Positions 11,058 through 21,679 of a stretch of DNA of 64,000 bases are shown piece after piece (position 1 is the first letter of the stretch; each line of letters starts with the position of its first letter). Source of the stretch: Aedes albopictus (Eukaryota > Arthropoda > Insecta > Diptera > Culicidae); assembly GCF_035046485.1 (NCBI RefSeq), contig NC_085137.1, positions 453,584,980 through 453,648,979 of the forward strand, read 5' to 3'. A program made the position numbers and the translations under genes. The notes beneath the pieces are model-generated. The model worked only from the letters and a program-made list of their open reading frames with translations. It had not been told where the DNA came from and ran no database searches.

Positions 11058-12117
11058 CCCAGACAACCAGGAGTCGCATAAGAAACCACGTTGTACATCG
11101 TATAAAGTATTATTTTAAGACACTATCGCATATATATACGTCTGACTGCCAAATTTCATCGCATATTATGTTATTTTTTGACCTTATTACGATGTATCAG
11201 AAAAAGTCATATAAGAATATTAATAAACTTTTATAAGGTAGGAGTACATCGTAGTAGATGATTTTCTGATGTTTTATTGCGATGAACTTTACTTACTCGT
11301 AAAAGCGTGCGAGCGAACTCGCAAAGTGTCTAATGAATTCGCAGAATTGCGTACTACGATGATTATACGACTTCGCTTGGTACTTTTCTTGTTGTGTCAG
11401 TTTACCTCGCATTGGTGTATGGATGAAATCGCATAAAAGTACAAATAAACTTCGTTGAAGTATGCATACAAACTCGCATAAGCTAGAAGCGTTTATGTTG
11501 GCATTACGCGATTTGATATGTGATAACAATTAAAGAGTTTCTGTTGCACTGTGGATACAGTGCCAAAAAGCTACAAGAAAGTGAACAGCCATAATTATGA
11601 TTGCAAAATCATCATTATTTGTTTAGTTGGCTTGATAATCAACAATGGGAGGTGCTAGCCAGAGAGGGGCAGTGAAAACTATACGGGAAATCGTTTTTAG
11701 CCTGCCAAACACGCACAGCGCAATTGAACCAAGTGCAATCCAACAAACACTGAGGTGAGTTAGAATATCATGATAATTAATCAGCTTGTATCATAAGTAG
11801 CGTTTAGTGTTGTGTGTGAAGTGTGGCTCTACAATCCAGAGGTCATTAGTTCGATATCGAGCTGACCGAATTTTTTTTTATTTTATTAAATCGCATAAGA
11901 TGCTAAATTGCGTCGCAATAGTGCACGCGGTTCATCGCCTAAGATATCGCTTCAAGTCATATAGCGTTATTATTTTTCCGTCAATGCACGTATAGCGCCT
12001 CCATTTTTGTACGCATAAGGCACTTTTGCTGCATCTTATGCGATGTAACTTTAACGCATAAAAGTACGTATAACATGAACATAAACTTCATTATACGTGC
12101 AAATTGGTTATCTGGGG
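11058..12117. mobile_element. TIR element with TCGCATAA motifs and a tRNA-like core
   Basis: The ends are imperfect inverted repeats: CCCAGACAACCA at 11058 and TGGTTATCTGGG at about 12105-12116. The interior has many copies of TCGCATAA or its complement TTATGCGA, spread over both halves in both orientations. A tRNA-like stretch at about 11796-11866 has an A box (TAGCGTTTAGTG) and B box (TTAGTTCGATATC) and is followed by a T run. No protein-coding capacity. A clear target duplication is not visible, so the exact ends are tentative. Confidence 0.5.
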
Positions 12118-12599
12118 AGTAAACAAAACCGATATGTAAACCTTCTGGCAATCATTATTACCACAATAAAACTGTTAAAACTCTCAACAGATGGCGATCC
12201 GTTCGATTAGTAACGACATCTGTTGGTAGAAAAGCAGAAACTACGATACTATTAGGTTTATTGCGGTCATCATAAAAGTAAACTTGCTTTCGCTGATTAT
12301 GGTCGTCGCCATATTGAATAATTAGCTTACGTAAATGAAAAATAGTTAATTTTGCTTAAATAAGCAATAAATTAATAGTTTACCACCATTTTCATAACAT
12401 GCTCACATAAATAAACTCTCTCTGCTGAGTTTTCTTGTGATTCGAGATAGTATTACTAAATTCACAAATTGATTTATTTCATTCCAAGATGATAATATTC
12501 ACTATTTTCGAAGCGCATTAATTTTATGATTCTGCAACCCCAATATTCACGGTAAATTCGAATGCGCATAAGCCTACCAGCACAATAACTACGGAAATA
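12118..12599. other. AT-rich intergenic DNA
   Basis: No gene. A short inverted repeat, CAACAGATG...CATCTGTTG, lies near 12185-12232. Otherwise unremarkable AT-rich sequence. Confidence 0.4.
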
Positions 12600-12910
12600 T
12601 TACTTTGAAATGATCGCTTTCTACTTACGAATGATGTATCCTCCTGAACTTTACGTGCCATCGCAGAAGTTTCTCTGCATCTTGAGCTGTCATAGTTTTT
12701 GTTGAAAAATAGCAACAACAAACGAGAATGGAACATTTTTCAACTAGGTTTTAAAACAAGTTTATTGCTACTCTTAATGCGGTTTGCAAAACCTCTTCGA
12801 GAGTGGTCCACTTAGCCGGAAGATGCTCTTAAAGAGGTTATGAAGAGGTTTTGATGTATGATTTAGTTTTATTGCAAGTTTTATAAAATTGGTCATGAAG
12901 ATCTCTTGTA
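12600..12910. repeat. Dispersed repeat, copy 1
   Basis: About 310 bp that recurs in the same orientation at about 55655-55950. Shared blocks include TTTACGTGCCAT, TCTCTGCATCTTGAG, AACTAGGTTTTAAAAC and GTGGTCCACTTAGCCGGAAG. Neither copy is coding. Ends and class are unknown. Confidence 0.65.
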
Positions 12911-12999
12911 GATTCGAACAAAACTTAAAATGTTACTTGGGCGATTCTGTGAAATCGAAAGTCAAACTGGATTCCAAGCACCACCCTAACCGGGTCCGC

Positions 13000-13085
13000 T
13001 TTTCACAACTTTATCTCTCTTTCGGTTTAGATGTCACACTGTGTCTTCGAAAAATTTTGAGTTTTTTCGTCTATGCCATTAGACA
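13000..13085 (+). repeat. Fragment of the tRNA-headed repeat tail
   Basis: Matches, in inverse orientation, the tail of the element at 10620-10891: TTTTCACAA, CACTGTGTCTTCGAAAAA and GTTTTTTCGTC in the same order. The tRNA-like head is missing, so it is a truncated copy. Confidence 0.6.
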
Positions 13086-13424
13086 GTTTGTCATTATGCC
13101 AAATATTTGCCATTGAAGTCCAACATTTATCCAAGGTTGCTATGATTTACGTTGTGTTGGTCATTTGTTGGGCTTGTTTGGCCATTTATTTGTCACGTCA
13201 AATGACAGAGGAGAGGAAAGGTGGTCTTGAAAGCCCGACAAACTATGGACGTAATTTTCATAAACTGGTATCTTACGCCGAAGAAACTCAAAATAAGTAA
13301 AATTGTAATTCAAGTTTGACATTTGAGGTCGCCCATGACGTGATGGAATTCGACATTTCCGCACTGGTTATTCGAAAATATTCCAATCTTACGAACACAG
13401 TAGCAAAAATTCACTCAAATCATA

Positions 13425-13892
13425 CACTGAAAGACGGCTTGCGGTAATGACCAACATAAAAATGTTTTAAAATTTTGCCATGGCAAAACGTGATCATCGT
13501 CCAACAAACGCTTCTTGTGTGCGTTTTGTTTCCTCTCATATCAACTGGTTCGATAGCTGAGTGATAGCGCGCGAGCCTGGTGATCTCAAGGTTCTTGGTT
13601 CGAATCCGGTTGCCAATGGAAACTTTTTTTAAATGTAAATCGGGTCCATGGTAAATTTGAAAACATTAATCTGTTGAATCAAAACGAAACACAGTCTGCA
13701 CAAATTTAGTGGCGTTGTGTATTTAACCCTAAAAGGGATACCTGGGGTCCATTTGGACCCCAGGCGCTTTCAGAGCTCGTCTTTGATGGAACACACTCAG
13801 CGAGGTGGCGAAACTGAGGCCATGAAGGTATCCCTTTTAGGGTTAAATTGACCCTCAGAATAGTAATTTCAACCGCAAGCCGTCTATCAGTG
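13425..13892. mobile_element. TA-flanked MITE with an internal tRNA-like module
   Basis: Terminal inverted repeats CACTGAAAGACGGCTTGCGG (left) and CCGCAAGCCGTCTATCAGTG (right) are flanked by TA at 13423-13424 and 13893-13894, pointing to Tc1/mariner-type insertion. Inside, 13542-13612 is tRNA-like (TAGCTGAGTGATAGCG as A-box region, GGTTCGAATCC as B box) and is followed by a run of seven T, a possible pol III terminator. A second, smaller MITE is nested at 13727-13842. No coding capacity. Confidence 0.75.
13727..13842. mobile_element. Palindromic piggyBac-like MITE nested in another MITE
   Basis: TTAA at 13723-13726 and 13843-13846 flanks inverted termini CCCTAAAAGGGATACC and GGTATCCCTTTTAGGG. 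TTAA duplication with CCC...GGG ends is the piggyBac pattern. The 116-bp element also has a perfect 10-bp-arm hairpin, CCTGGGGTCC-ATTT-GGACCCCAGG, at 13741-13764. Non-coding. Confidence 0.82.
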
Positions 13893-13894
13893 TA

Positions 13895-14653
13895 AGTTTA
13901 AAACTAGGGGTGGGACAAAAGAGCGAAAAAGTTTAAAAAATATAATTCCAACCACAATTAATAAAAACATCGAAAAATGATGCAACTCATTTAAGTTGCA
14001 TAATGAACCAGTGCGGAAAAGTATATTATTATGTTACCTAAATAAATTATATAAAACAGAAATTATGATATTGAATTGCATACCCAACTAACAATCACTC
14101 ATTTAACAGGCACCATTATGACGAATTAATTCAGCATAATGTTGAATAACATTTGAATTACTCAGGGTTATCTCTTGCCGGCGAGGCTAAAGAACACTGC
14201 ATGAAATTCTCTCCTTCTCTTGCATTCTTACAGAAATTTTGTAAACAACAAGGCCAAGAAACGTCAACATTCCATACAAAATGAAAACATTGCAGTGCCC
14301 TATGCGAGACGAGGGAATACAATAATACACGTTTTAACGGCGGTTTTGAAGACATTTCCAGGTTCGTGTATGTAGTCAGTGTAGGGGTTCAGACTCTGAT
14401 GATGCTGCCTGGTGCCGCGCTGCCACCAAAAGGTTTTGGCTGTCAAATGAATTCTTCAGCCGAAGTTTCACGAGGGCCATCCGGCTGTCCTGTCGTGGCC
14501 TGGCTGGTACGACTTGTTTGCCGGCATTACTCTACTGACCCGGAAAACCTCCCCTCCGTCCTCATGATCTTGGAGCGGCTTCGCTTCGCTGGCCGGAGTT
14601 ACACGCGGAATTCTTGGCTGTTCTAACGTGGCTGGCCTGACGCGAATCGTTCG
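13895..14653. other. Unassigned DNA, probably an old element to the right
   Basis: The left half is AT-rich and unremarkable. From about 14390 GC rises and the sequence seems continuous with 14954-15350 across the SINE insertion. Open frames exist on both strands without recognisable domains. This may be a decayed transposable element or retrogene. I could not assign it. Confidence 0.35.
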
Positions 14654-14664
14654 CCGGGATAACT

Positions 14665-14942
14665 GTCTCTCTCTTCTTGGCGTAACGTCCTCATTGGGAC
14701 AAAGCCTGCTTCTCAGCTTAGTGTTCTATGAGCACTTCCACAGTTATTAACTGAGAGCTTCCTCTGCCAATGACCATTTTGCATGCGTATATCGTGTGGC
14801 AGGCACGAAGATACTCTATGCCCAAGGAAGTCAAGGAAATTTCCTTTACGAAAAAAATCCTGGACCGACCGGGAATCGAACCCGTCACCCTCAGCATGGT
14901 CATGCTGAATACCCGTGCGTTTACCGCCTCGGCTATATGGGC
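14665..14942 (-). mobile_element. tRNA-derived SINE (Feilai-related), complete
   Basis: Minus-strand SINE with an 11-bp target duplication, CCGGGATAACT, at 14654-14664 and 14943-14953. The tRNA-like head reads GCCGAGGCGGTAAACGC (A box) and GGGTTCGATTCCCGG (B box). The body includes AACTGTGGAAGTGCTCATAG, and the 3' tail is GCCAAGAAGAGAGAGAC. The body is shared with the AAG-tailed SINE at 56000-56266, so both seem to belong to one diverse Aedes family (Feilai-like; name inferred). The intact duplication indicates a fairly recent insertion. Confidence 0.88.
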
Positions 14943-14953
14943 CCGGGATAACT

Positions 14954-15419
14954 ATGCGGACCCGGAATACTTCGTCACTTTATCCGCGGGACTTCTTCCT
15001 TCGATGAAGATTTCCTATGAATACACTTCGCTAAAGGGGCAAAGGGGTGGTTTTGGTCTTTTCGTCACTAGTCGTTGCGGTAGGTCTCCGGATCAAACTT
15101 CGTACTGTTTGTCGGAAACCGTATTGCCCGGCATTACATCCGATACAATGTACCCCTCGACTAGCTGTCAAACCGACTTCCATTAACCTAGCTAGAACTA
15201 ATTCAAGGAAATCGTTCAGCCTCCCCTGGTCATCTCCACTGTACTTGGTGATCTTACTTCCGTACTGGTTCGTAGCTGGATTGAGACCACACTTCCACGT
15301 GGACAATAAGGGAACGTCCATGGGATGTACTGCGATCATGTTGTGTTGTGTGTTAATTTAACAAATTTTGTTCTTTATTTTTATTTGTTTTAAGCTTGAA
15401 TTTGACCCAGAGTTACTGA
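14954..15419. other. Unassigned GC-richer sequence
   Basis: Continuation of the sequence split by the SINE. Open frames on both strands (15031-15339 minus and 15047-15361 plus) are mutual shadows, and neither shows a domain. A repeat-derived origin is likely but unproven. Confidence 0.3.
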
Positions 15420-16410
15420 GCGTTTCATAGCCATTTCAAGGGGTTTCCTAGGAGATTCATTAGGTATCAGGTGCGTTCCAGGGATGTTTCAAGGGGTTTC
15501 AGCGGGTTTAGAATCGTTTTGGGTCTCCAGTTAGCCTAGTAGTTAAGGCTATGGATCGCTTTCTCGACTTCCTGGGCATAGTGAATCATTCTACTTGCCA
15601 CACAATGTACAAATTCATGCAATGGCAGGCAAAGAAAGCCCTTCAATTAAAAACTGTGGAAGTGCTCTAAGAACACTAAGTTGAAGAGAGGCAGGCCAAG
15701 TTCCAATGTGAACGTCGAGCCATAAAGAAGAAGAAGAATCGTTTCAGGGGAGTTTCAGGAGGTCCCAGAAGATTTGAATGGTTTTTCAGAGGGTTTTACG
15801 AACTACAGAGGTACTCTATGAGACTGTAGAGTGTTCCAAGGAGGTCCCAGTGGGACTCAAGAGTTCCAGGGGCGTTTATAGAGGTCCCAGGGGTGTCAGA
15901 GATGTTTCAGTGGGTTTCATAAGCATTCGACGGGATTTCAGGGAGTTTAAAAGGCGTTCTAGAGGTGTTCCAGGGGGTTGCAGGAGGCAGTTGGGGTTTA
16001 AAAAGTTTTAAGGGGAATTCCAGGGATGTTCCAGAGGGTCTGAGGAGCATTCCAGTGGTACTTCATAGGATATGTGGGGGTCCCAGGGGTGTACCAATAG
16101 CGTCCATGGGGGTTCTGAAGTGTTAGGGGTTTTAGAGGGGTTTCTGGGGCGTTCCAAGGGTATTCCAGCGAATTTCTTAGGCATTCCTCGGAGTTTCAGG
16201 GAGTATAAAAGACGTTCTAGAGGGGTTCCTGAAAGTTTCAGAGAATTCCATGGGCATTCAATGCGGTTCCAGAGGGTTTTTGCGGCGCTCCAGCGGATTC
16301 CAGGCGATTCCAGGCCAGGAGTTCCAGGAGCTTTGCATCAAGGATTTTCAAGGGATTGCAGGGGGATTCGAGGAGTGTTCCAGGAGGCATCCCGGGGTTT
16401 CATTGTCGTT
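15420..16410. repeat. Degenerate short-period satellite (GGTTCCAGGGG type)
   Basis: Diverged units such as GGGGTTTCA, GTTCCAGGGG and GCATTCC recur throughout, interrupted by a SINE at 15520-15735. Smaller patches follow at about 16690-16745 and 17030-17140. Units are too diverged to set a strict period by eye. Open frames here are by-products of the repeat. The G-rich strand contrasts with the AT-rich surroundings. Confidence 0.65.
15520..15735 (+). mobile_element. Feilai-type SINE with deleted B box
   Basis: Starts TGGGTCTCCAGTTAGCC and ends with AAG triplets. A 9-bp duplication, GAATCGTTT, flanks it at 15511-15519 and 15736-15744. Compared with the copy at 56000-56266 it lacks about 45 bp after GGCTATGGATCGC, which removes the B box. 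It is inserted in the degenerate satellite. Confidence 0.88.
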
Positions 16411-16745
16411 GCATGCGTGTTGGGGGCAACCCTACGCCACTGGAATACGATAGCGCACAACCTCGCGCCTCTTTCCGTCAAAGGGCTGTCAAACGCTGAT
16501 AGACGTTAGTTACCAAAATCTCTTGCCAATCATCCTGAACACCATTCTTTGCACTACACAAAAAAATCAGTTTTAGAAGATTGTCTTGATTTGTTTAAAT
16601 TAATTCCGTCATCATATTGTTAAAAACAAACTGCAATCGAAACTAGGAGAGCAATTGTAACAATGAACTAATTTATCTAAGATTTTGTAACCAGGTCTTT
16701 AAAAGGTTCCAGAGGCGTTCTGGGGGTATTCAAAGGGGTTTCGTG
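16411..16745. other. Spacer between degenerate repeats
   Basis: GC falls again. No gene or element termini are seen. A short patch of the degenerate satellite returns at about 16690. Confidence 0.4.
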
Positions 16746-16759
16746 AGCTCCATTCTATT

Positions 16760-17026
16760 CTTCGTGGCAAATAGTTACCACCGGGACAATGCCTGTTTCT
16801 CAGCTTAGTGTTATATGAGAACTTCCACAGTTATAAACTGAGAGCATCCTTTGCCAATGACCATTTTGCATGTGTGGATCCAGTGCCAGGCACAAAGACA
16901 CTCTATGCGCAAGGAAGAAAGAAAGTTTCCCTGTTCGAAAAGTTCCTGGATCGATCGGGAATAGCAACCATCTTCCTCAGCATGGTCATACTGCATACGC
17001 ACGCCTTCACAGCTTCGGCCATAGAG
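16760..17026 (-). mobile_element. Old diverged Feilai-related SINE
   Basis: Aligns along its length with the SINE at 14665-14942: GGGACAATGCCTG, CAGCTTAGTGTT, CCAATGACCATTTTGCATG and CTCAGCATGGTCAT occur in the same order, with many substitutions. The tRNA-like head at the right end has lost a good B box. No target duplication is visible. Confidence 0.75.
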
Positions 17027-17276
17027 ATCCTTAAGGTTTCAGGGTGTTTTGAAGAAGTTTCTATACAATTCTAGAGAGTGTCAAGAAGATTCAGGGGCAT
17101 TCTAGGGGTTTTGAGAGAGTTCCAGGAAGTTTCAGTTTCATAAGAAAGAAATTTTGGGTAATTTGTAACAAATGGTTAGAGTGGACCTTTCAACAATTAG
17201 CGAGAATCAGTCTACATTAGGATAAGCTAGCTAGCGTGAAAGCATGAAATAAAATACTGGACCAAGTTGAAATGTA

Positions 17277-17351
17277 GCCGGGGCCCGTAGCGTAATGGCT
17301 ACACGTTCGCTTCATAAGTAGATGGTCATGAGTTCGATCCCAGCCCCGGCA
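17277..17351 (+). mobile_element. tRNA-like head of a SINE
   Basis: Opens with GCCGGGG and closes with CCCCGGC, a perfect 7-bp acceptor-like stem. Between them are a GTAGC/GCTAC D-stem-like hairpin and a B box, GAGTTCGATCCC. Anticodon and T arms do not fold cleanly, so this is a tRNA-derived SINE head, not a tRNA gene. Body sequence seems to continue to about 17.8 kb, interrupted by the palindromic MITE at 17419-17592. Confidence 0.7.
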
Positions 17352-17418
17352 CTTGCAATTTTTCGTCAGTTGCTTTCCCTCCCGAGAGCGGCTGACACCT
17401 GCACCCTTAAATGAAACA

Positions 17419-17592
17419 ACACAGCGCACGAGTAACTTTCACGCAGCGAGCAAAAAGACAAAAGAATTTTCACGCAGATTTGTGTAACACCGGATCAGCG
17501 CATTTTTTGTGTTGATCCGGTGTTACACAAATCTGCGTGAAAATTCTTTTGTCTTTTCGGTCGCTGCGTGAAAGTTACTCGTTGCGCTGTGT
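17419..17592. mobile_element. Near-perfect palindromic MITE
   Basis: Two arms of about 80 bp pair around a short centre near 17501-17512. The termini are ACACAGCGC and GCGCTGTGT, flanked by ACA at 17416-17418 and 17593-17595. Arms share ACTTTCACGCAGCG and TTGTGTAACACCGGATC as inverted copies. The right end matches that of the larger MITE at 1821-2482. Non-coding; transcripts would form a long hairpin. Confidence 0.85.
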
Positions 17593-19655
17593 ACATCGAG
17601 TTCTGCGTGTGAGCCTCTTCTGAGCATATGCTCTAATAGACACGGAAACTTGGATATCGGCTAACGGCAACTCCTAAGGGACCCCGATCGGACTGGAAAA
17701 GCAACAAGAGCCACATATCAACATCCTCGTTCTCATCATTCTACCATGGACAGGGTAGAAAGTGACAGCAGCGCAAAGGCAACCAGTTCGATATAGTAGA
17801 ATTAGAATAGAATACATTTAGGCGCTGTACAAAGCGTAAGTGCAGCTGCCAATTGGAATTGCTCACACAATGCTTCAGTGGAAAAAAGAGTTGTAAATTA
17901 GGTTAAATGATTGAAGAATAAAACAAAAGATGAAATGTTTTAATTTTGGTTTTAAGAAGGTTCTTTTGACCTCATCAAGCTAATTTGCCCTTAAAATGTT
18001 AATGGGAAATGTCAAGTTTTGAAGTTAACTTTAGAGTCAGTAGTGTTTCATGCTTACCACATCAACGCATCAAGACAGTGTGATACTACTCCAAAAGGTG
18101 AATTCCATCCAAGCTTTGATGTAACTAACTCGAAACTAATTACTGTTATTTCACCGTTGAGAAAAGAGCGCTATCTGCGTCTGACGGGATTTAATTAACA
18201 TTCTCTTTCCTATCATCAGCTATCATCATCACGGAAGGAAAACCGAGACCGCCGTCTTCTTCACCTAGAGTCCGAAATTAAACCATATCAATTAGCATCC
18301 AGCAACATCGCAATCCAAATCAACCGCAAATCATCATCATCTTGGCGGTGGCGTTGGCCGATCGGATGACTTCCAAACTAATTACATGGGTTGTTACATA
18401 CAATGTAGTGATACGGATTATGTGATTCTGTTTGGATTGATTAATTCAATAAATTATTGGTTTTCAGTATTTAATATTTTTGTTCTAACTATTTAAAGAT
18501 CCCATTAGAACACATCCTGCTTCTTGAGCAAAATGTTCTGCAAATAATGTTCTCGTAAGATTCAGTGTACAAATGTATGACTCGTACTGAAAAAATCTTC
18601 ATTTTGCAACTTATAGTATTAACTACTTCTGGAAAAGCATACAGTTCCCACAAACTTTCAGTTGTTAACAGTAGTAGTGCTCAATCCCAGAAAAAGACTT
18701 CGTTCTACTTGGGAAGTGAAGTGAAAAAAGCAGCGACATCGATAGCCTACATTCTCCATGATGAATTAATTTATCCATCATCTGCAACACAGAAATTACT
18801 ATTCAAGACCTGTAAAACAAGATCACGTTACAACTTCTTTCCATTGCCAAACTCCACCGACGTAAGATGCCCAAGTGTTGCCCAAGTCCACTCCGTCTCG
18901 TCTTGGACGAAATTGAATTATTTTTCTTCTCCAGTACACCGGAATTAAATTATTCCAGCTATCTTTCACCGGATATCGTCCTACATTGCGCTACCACTCT
19001 GACTGGGTAGAGTGTGAAGGAGAGGAACACTTTCTCGAAAGAACTTCTTCGCCCGTTCGCCCGCCGGTTTTCCCGGAACTATTCGAAAAGCTGGCTGCGA
19101 CATCGCCGGCCGTCGGAACAGTAGCTAGCACTAGGTATGAACAGAAGCGTTTCTTAAGAATGTTTGAATTTTAATTTAAATTATCTTCTTAAGTGTTACG
19201 CTTTTTTCTCCTCCGTTAGAGCTCGATAGGATGTCGTGACGCAGCCAGCCGGCGCAGCGGTATGATGATGGCATGGCCCGACCGACGCAACGCAAGGACC
19301 AAAGTATTTAATTGGTCAAATTAGTGTGCACCGAAGGCGGTCGCGTCCGGTCTGTCCAGAGGGATGTTACCAAGTGGGAACACATCCCCAGACTGGCGAC
19401 GGACCGGCCGATCCACCGACCGTTGAAGAAGTCATTGAAAATCCTGTTTGCTCCTTGGAAGATGTGGCTATTAGGCAAAGTGATTGGATTGTTCCTGTTT
19501 GGGTGGGTGGTTTCGCGAATTGCTTTCTTTGACGCAGAACTACGTTTTCTCGTGGACTCAATTCTGTTTCAACTTGATTTGCTTAGATTGTCATGACGGA
19601 CTGCTACCTTGACATACACTACCCGTCATAAATATGGAATCGCATCGTCTAGTAT
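17593..19655. other. Mixed low-copy DNA with unrecognised open frames
   Basis: Open frames at 18565-18948 (127 codons) and 19312-19596 (94 codons) on the plus strand show no domain, no codon bias I can judge and no promoter. 18960-19400 is GC-richer and could hold exonic or regulatory DNA of a neighbouring gene. Trinucleotide ATC/CAT runs occur near 18220-18350. Confidence 0.35.
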
Positions 19656-19656
19656 T

Positions 19657-21160
19657 GCCTGAGCAGAGGACAATAGCAAATTAATAACTACAAAATAACA
19701 TAACCTGTTTTTATGTCTTGTTTTGTTATTATTAGCATATCGAGGAATTACTTTTTTATAACATGTTTTGTTGAACAACCATTTTGTTATTATCCAGCTA
19801 TTGATATGGACCCATCAAACTACATTTCAATAACACTAGTTTACAGCATTTTTGAACTCGGTAAGCTGAAGATCATTTTAGGAGTAGAATCATGCCTTGA
19901 GTTCGAAAACGCGAAAGAAAAAAAATACAGTAGAGCGAAAATTTTTTCGACTTTCCATACAAGGTTGATGATTTGAAATCGATTGTTGTTCTATTTTTAA
20001 GCAAAGTCGCTCCCTTCAAACATCTCATTCTCCGTAATCAATGCTCCGATTGAGCTGAAATTTTTACTGCAACTTGCCTACATATGATTTGTCAAATAAA
20101 CGTTGAGAAAGAATTTTTAAGTTGTTATTTTCTTATTGAAAAAAATACATTTCTTCAAAAAATTTTGGGAATTTTGCTAAAATTTAAGAAGATCGTCCCT
20201 AAAACTCACCAATATCTTGAATTTCATCAATCTGACGCAAAACCTGGATTCAGATGATCGAATGGTATTGTATTCAGCTCTTAATTTATGGAGAAAGATT
20301 TAAAATTGGTTGAACAATACGCAATATATTTGAATTTTAGTAAATTACATATTTTGAAAAGTTGCAAAACTCGATATTGAGCTAAAACTCAAAAACTGTT
20401 CTACTTAAAATTTTTGAAGGTCGGTTTCGAAATCAGCACTAAATTGTGCTTAAAAAATTTTGGTCGTCGACAGAAGTTCACGGCTTTCGTTTTATTTTGT
20501 AAACTTGTGTAATATTTTTTGTTATGGAACAAACAAAGTTATTATTGTGACATTGAGAGTGTACAAATATTTAATAAACAATATCACAACAATAACAAGT
20601 TTAACTACAATGTTGGAAATTTACGTTCTTTACTGCATTTCGTGCATATTTTCTAATTATTCTATTTATTATTCGTGTAAGCTTATTATTCTATGAACAC
20701 TTCGACAATTATGTCCCGTTTTTTTATCATTTTTTGTATCCAGTTACATATTGATTTTAAAGAAAATCTCAGAATGTTGTAATTTTTGGTGGATTTGTAG
20801 TTCCTTGAAAACAGTTAGACTCATATTATATTATTCGCAATCAGGATAACTTTTTGTAAAAGGTGGTCCAAAAATTTTGCCCTTGGGTTGTTATCGATAA
20901 CTTTTAAATATCAAAATTTGTTATTGAAATATTTTACAAATTCTTGGTTATTGATTTGTTATTGAAACAAACAAAACATGTTATTAAATTGATCTTCCAG
21001 GAGCATTTTTTTTTTGTTATGATATTTGTTGTTTTGCCGCTTATAACAGACAAGTTTATAACATAATATGGAATGTTAATAACATTAAAATAACTGTTAT
21101 TTGTCAAATTAACACATTTTGTTATGCGATTGTTAGTCTCTTCTGCTCCGGTGCAACACC
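19657..21160. mobile_element. Probable old MITE-like element rich in TTATAACA motifs
   Basis: Left end GAGCAGAGGACAATAG and right end CTCTTCTGCTCC are imperfect inverted repeats. Both flanks inside are dense in ATAACA/TGTTAT motifs, as in the MITE at 48577-49029. The ends resemble the CCCGAGCAGGA termini at 30975-31380. Unrelated AT-rich sequence lies in the middle (about 19980-20460). Ends are approximate and no target duplication could be fixed. Confidence 0.4.
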
Positions 21161-21679
21161 CCAATTGGATATTGCAGCACCCTGAAAAGTTTGGCATCAC
21201 CTGAAAACCTTATGATTTACTAAACTATATCTCAAAAACCGTATCCTCTGCAAAGTTTTGAAATTCGACAAAGTTGTTCAGCTGTTTTATGACCCTCAAA
21301 TGGTGGTAAATTTAGTGCGTAATTCCGCCGCTATGTGACACTAGTGTGCATTTAAAACGAAGTACTTTGACATGGTTTATCTCATGATTCTTAGATTTTT
21401 TCAGATCCATCACTGCGACCAGTGATTAGACCTATTGTGGCATTAACCGTATCCTTAGTGCACTTCATGGTGCATTACTCCATTGTAAATGAAGGCAATA
21501 CAACATCGATTTTGCTACAGTTTTTTTTTTTTTTTTTTTTTCGTTTTCTTAGAGCATCAAACGCTATCAAATTTGATAATGGGCGAGATGGACCGTTATC
21601 GGTCTTAGCCGTGTCTGACAACAGACCCCACAAAGAAAAAAAATTTGATAATAAGATCGCACTATTTACACTAAGTAAT
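21161..21679. other. AT-rich spacer with a 21-nt T run
   Basis: A T tract at about 21521-21541 could be the A tail of a minus-strand retroelement remnant, but no coding fragment follows it. No gene. Confidence 0.4.

Noticed and set aside
13542..13612. True tRNA gene
   Set aside because: A and B boxes are clear, but acceptor and T stems cannot be paired in a standard cloverleaf. It is embedded in a TA-flanked MITE.
15031..15361. Protein-coding gene on either strand
   Set aside because: Overlapping open frames on opposite strands of similar length, no domains, and disruption by a SINE nearby.
17277..17351. True tRNA gene
   Set aside because: The acceptor stem is perfect but anticodon and T arms do not fold well, and SINE-like body follows.
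18565..18948. 127-codon plus-strand ORF as a secreted protein (hydrophobic stretch near the N terminus)
   Set aside because: Start context, composition and lack of any recognisable motif give no support beyond openness; kept only as part of a spacer.
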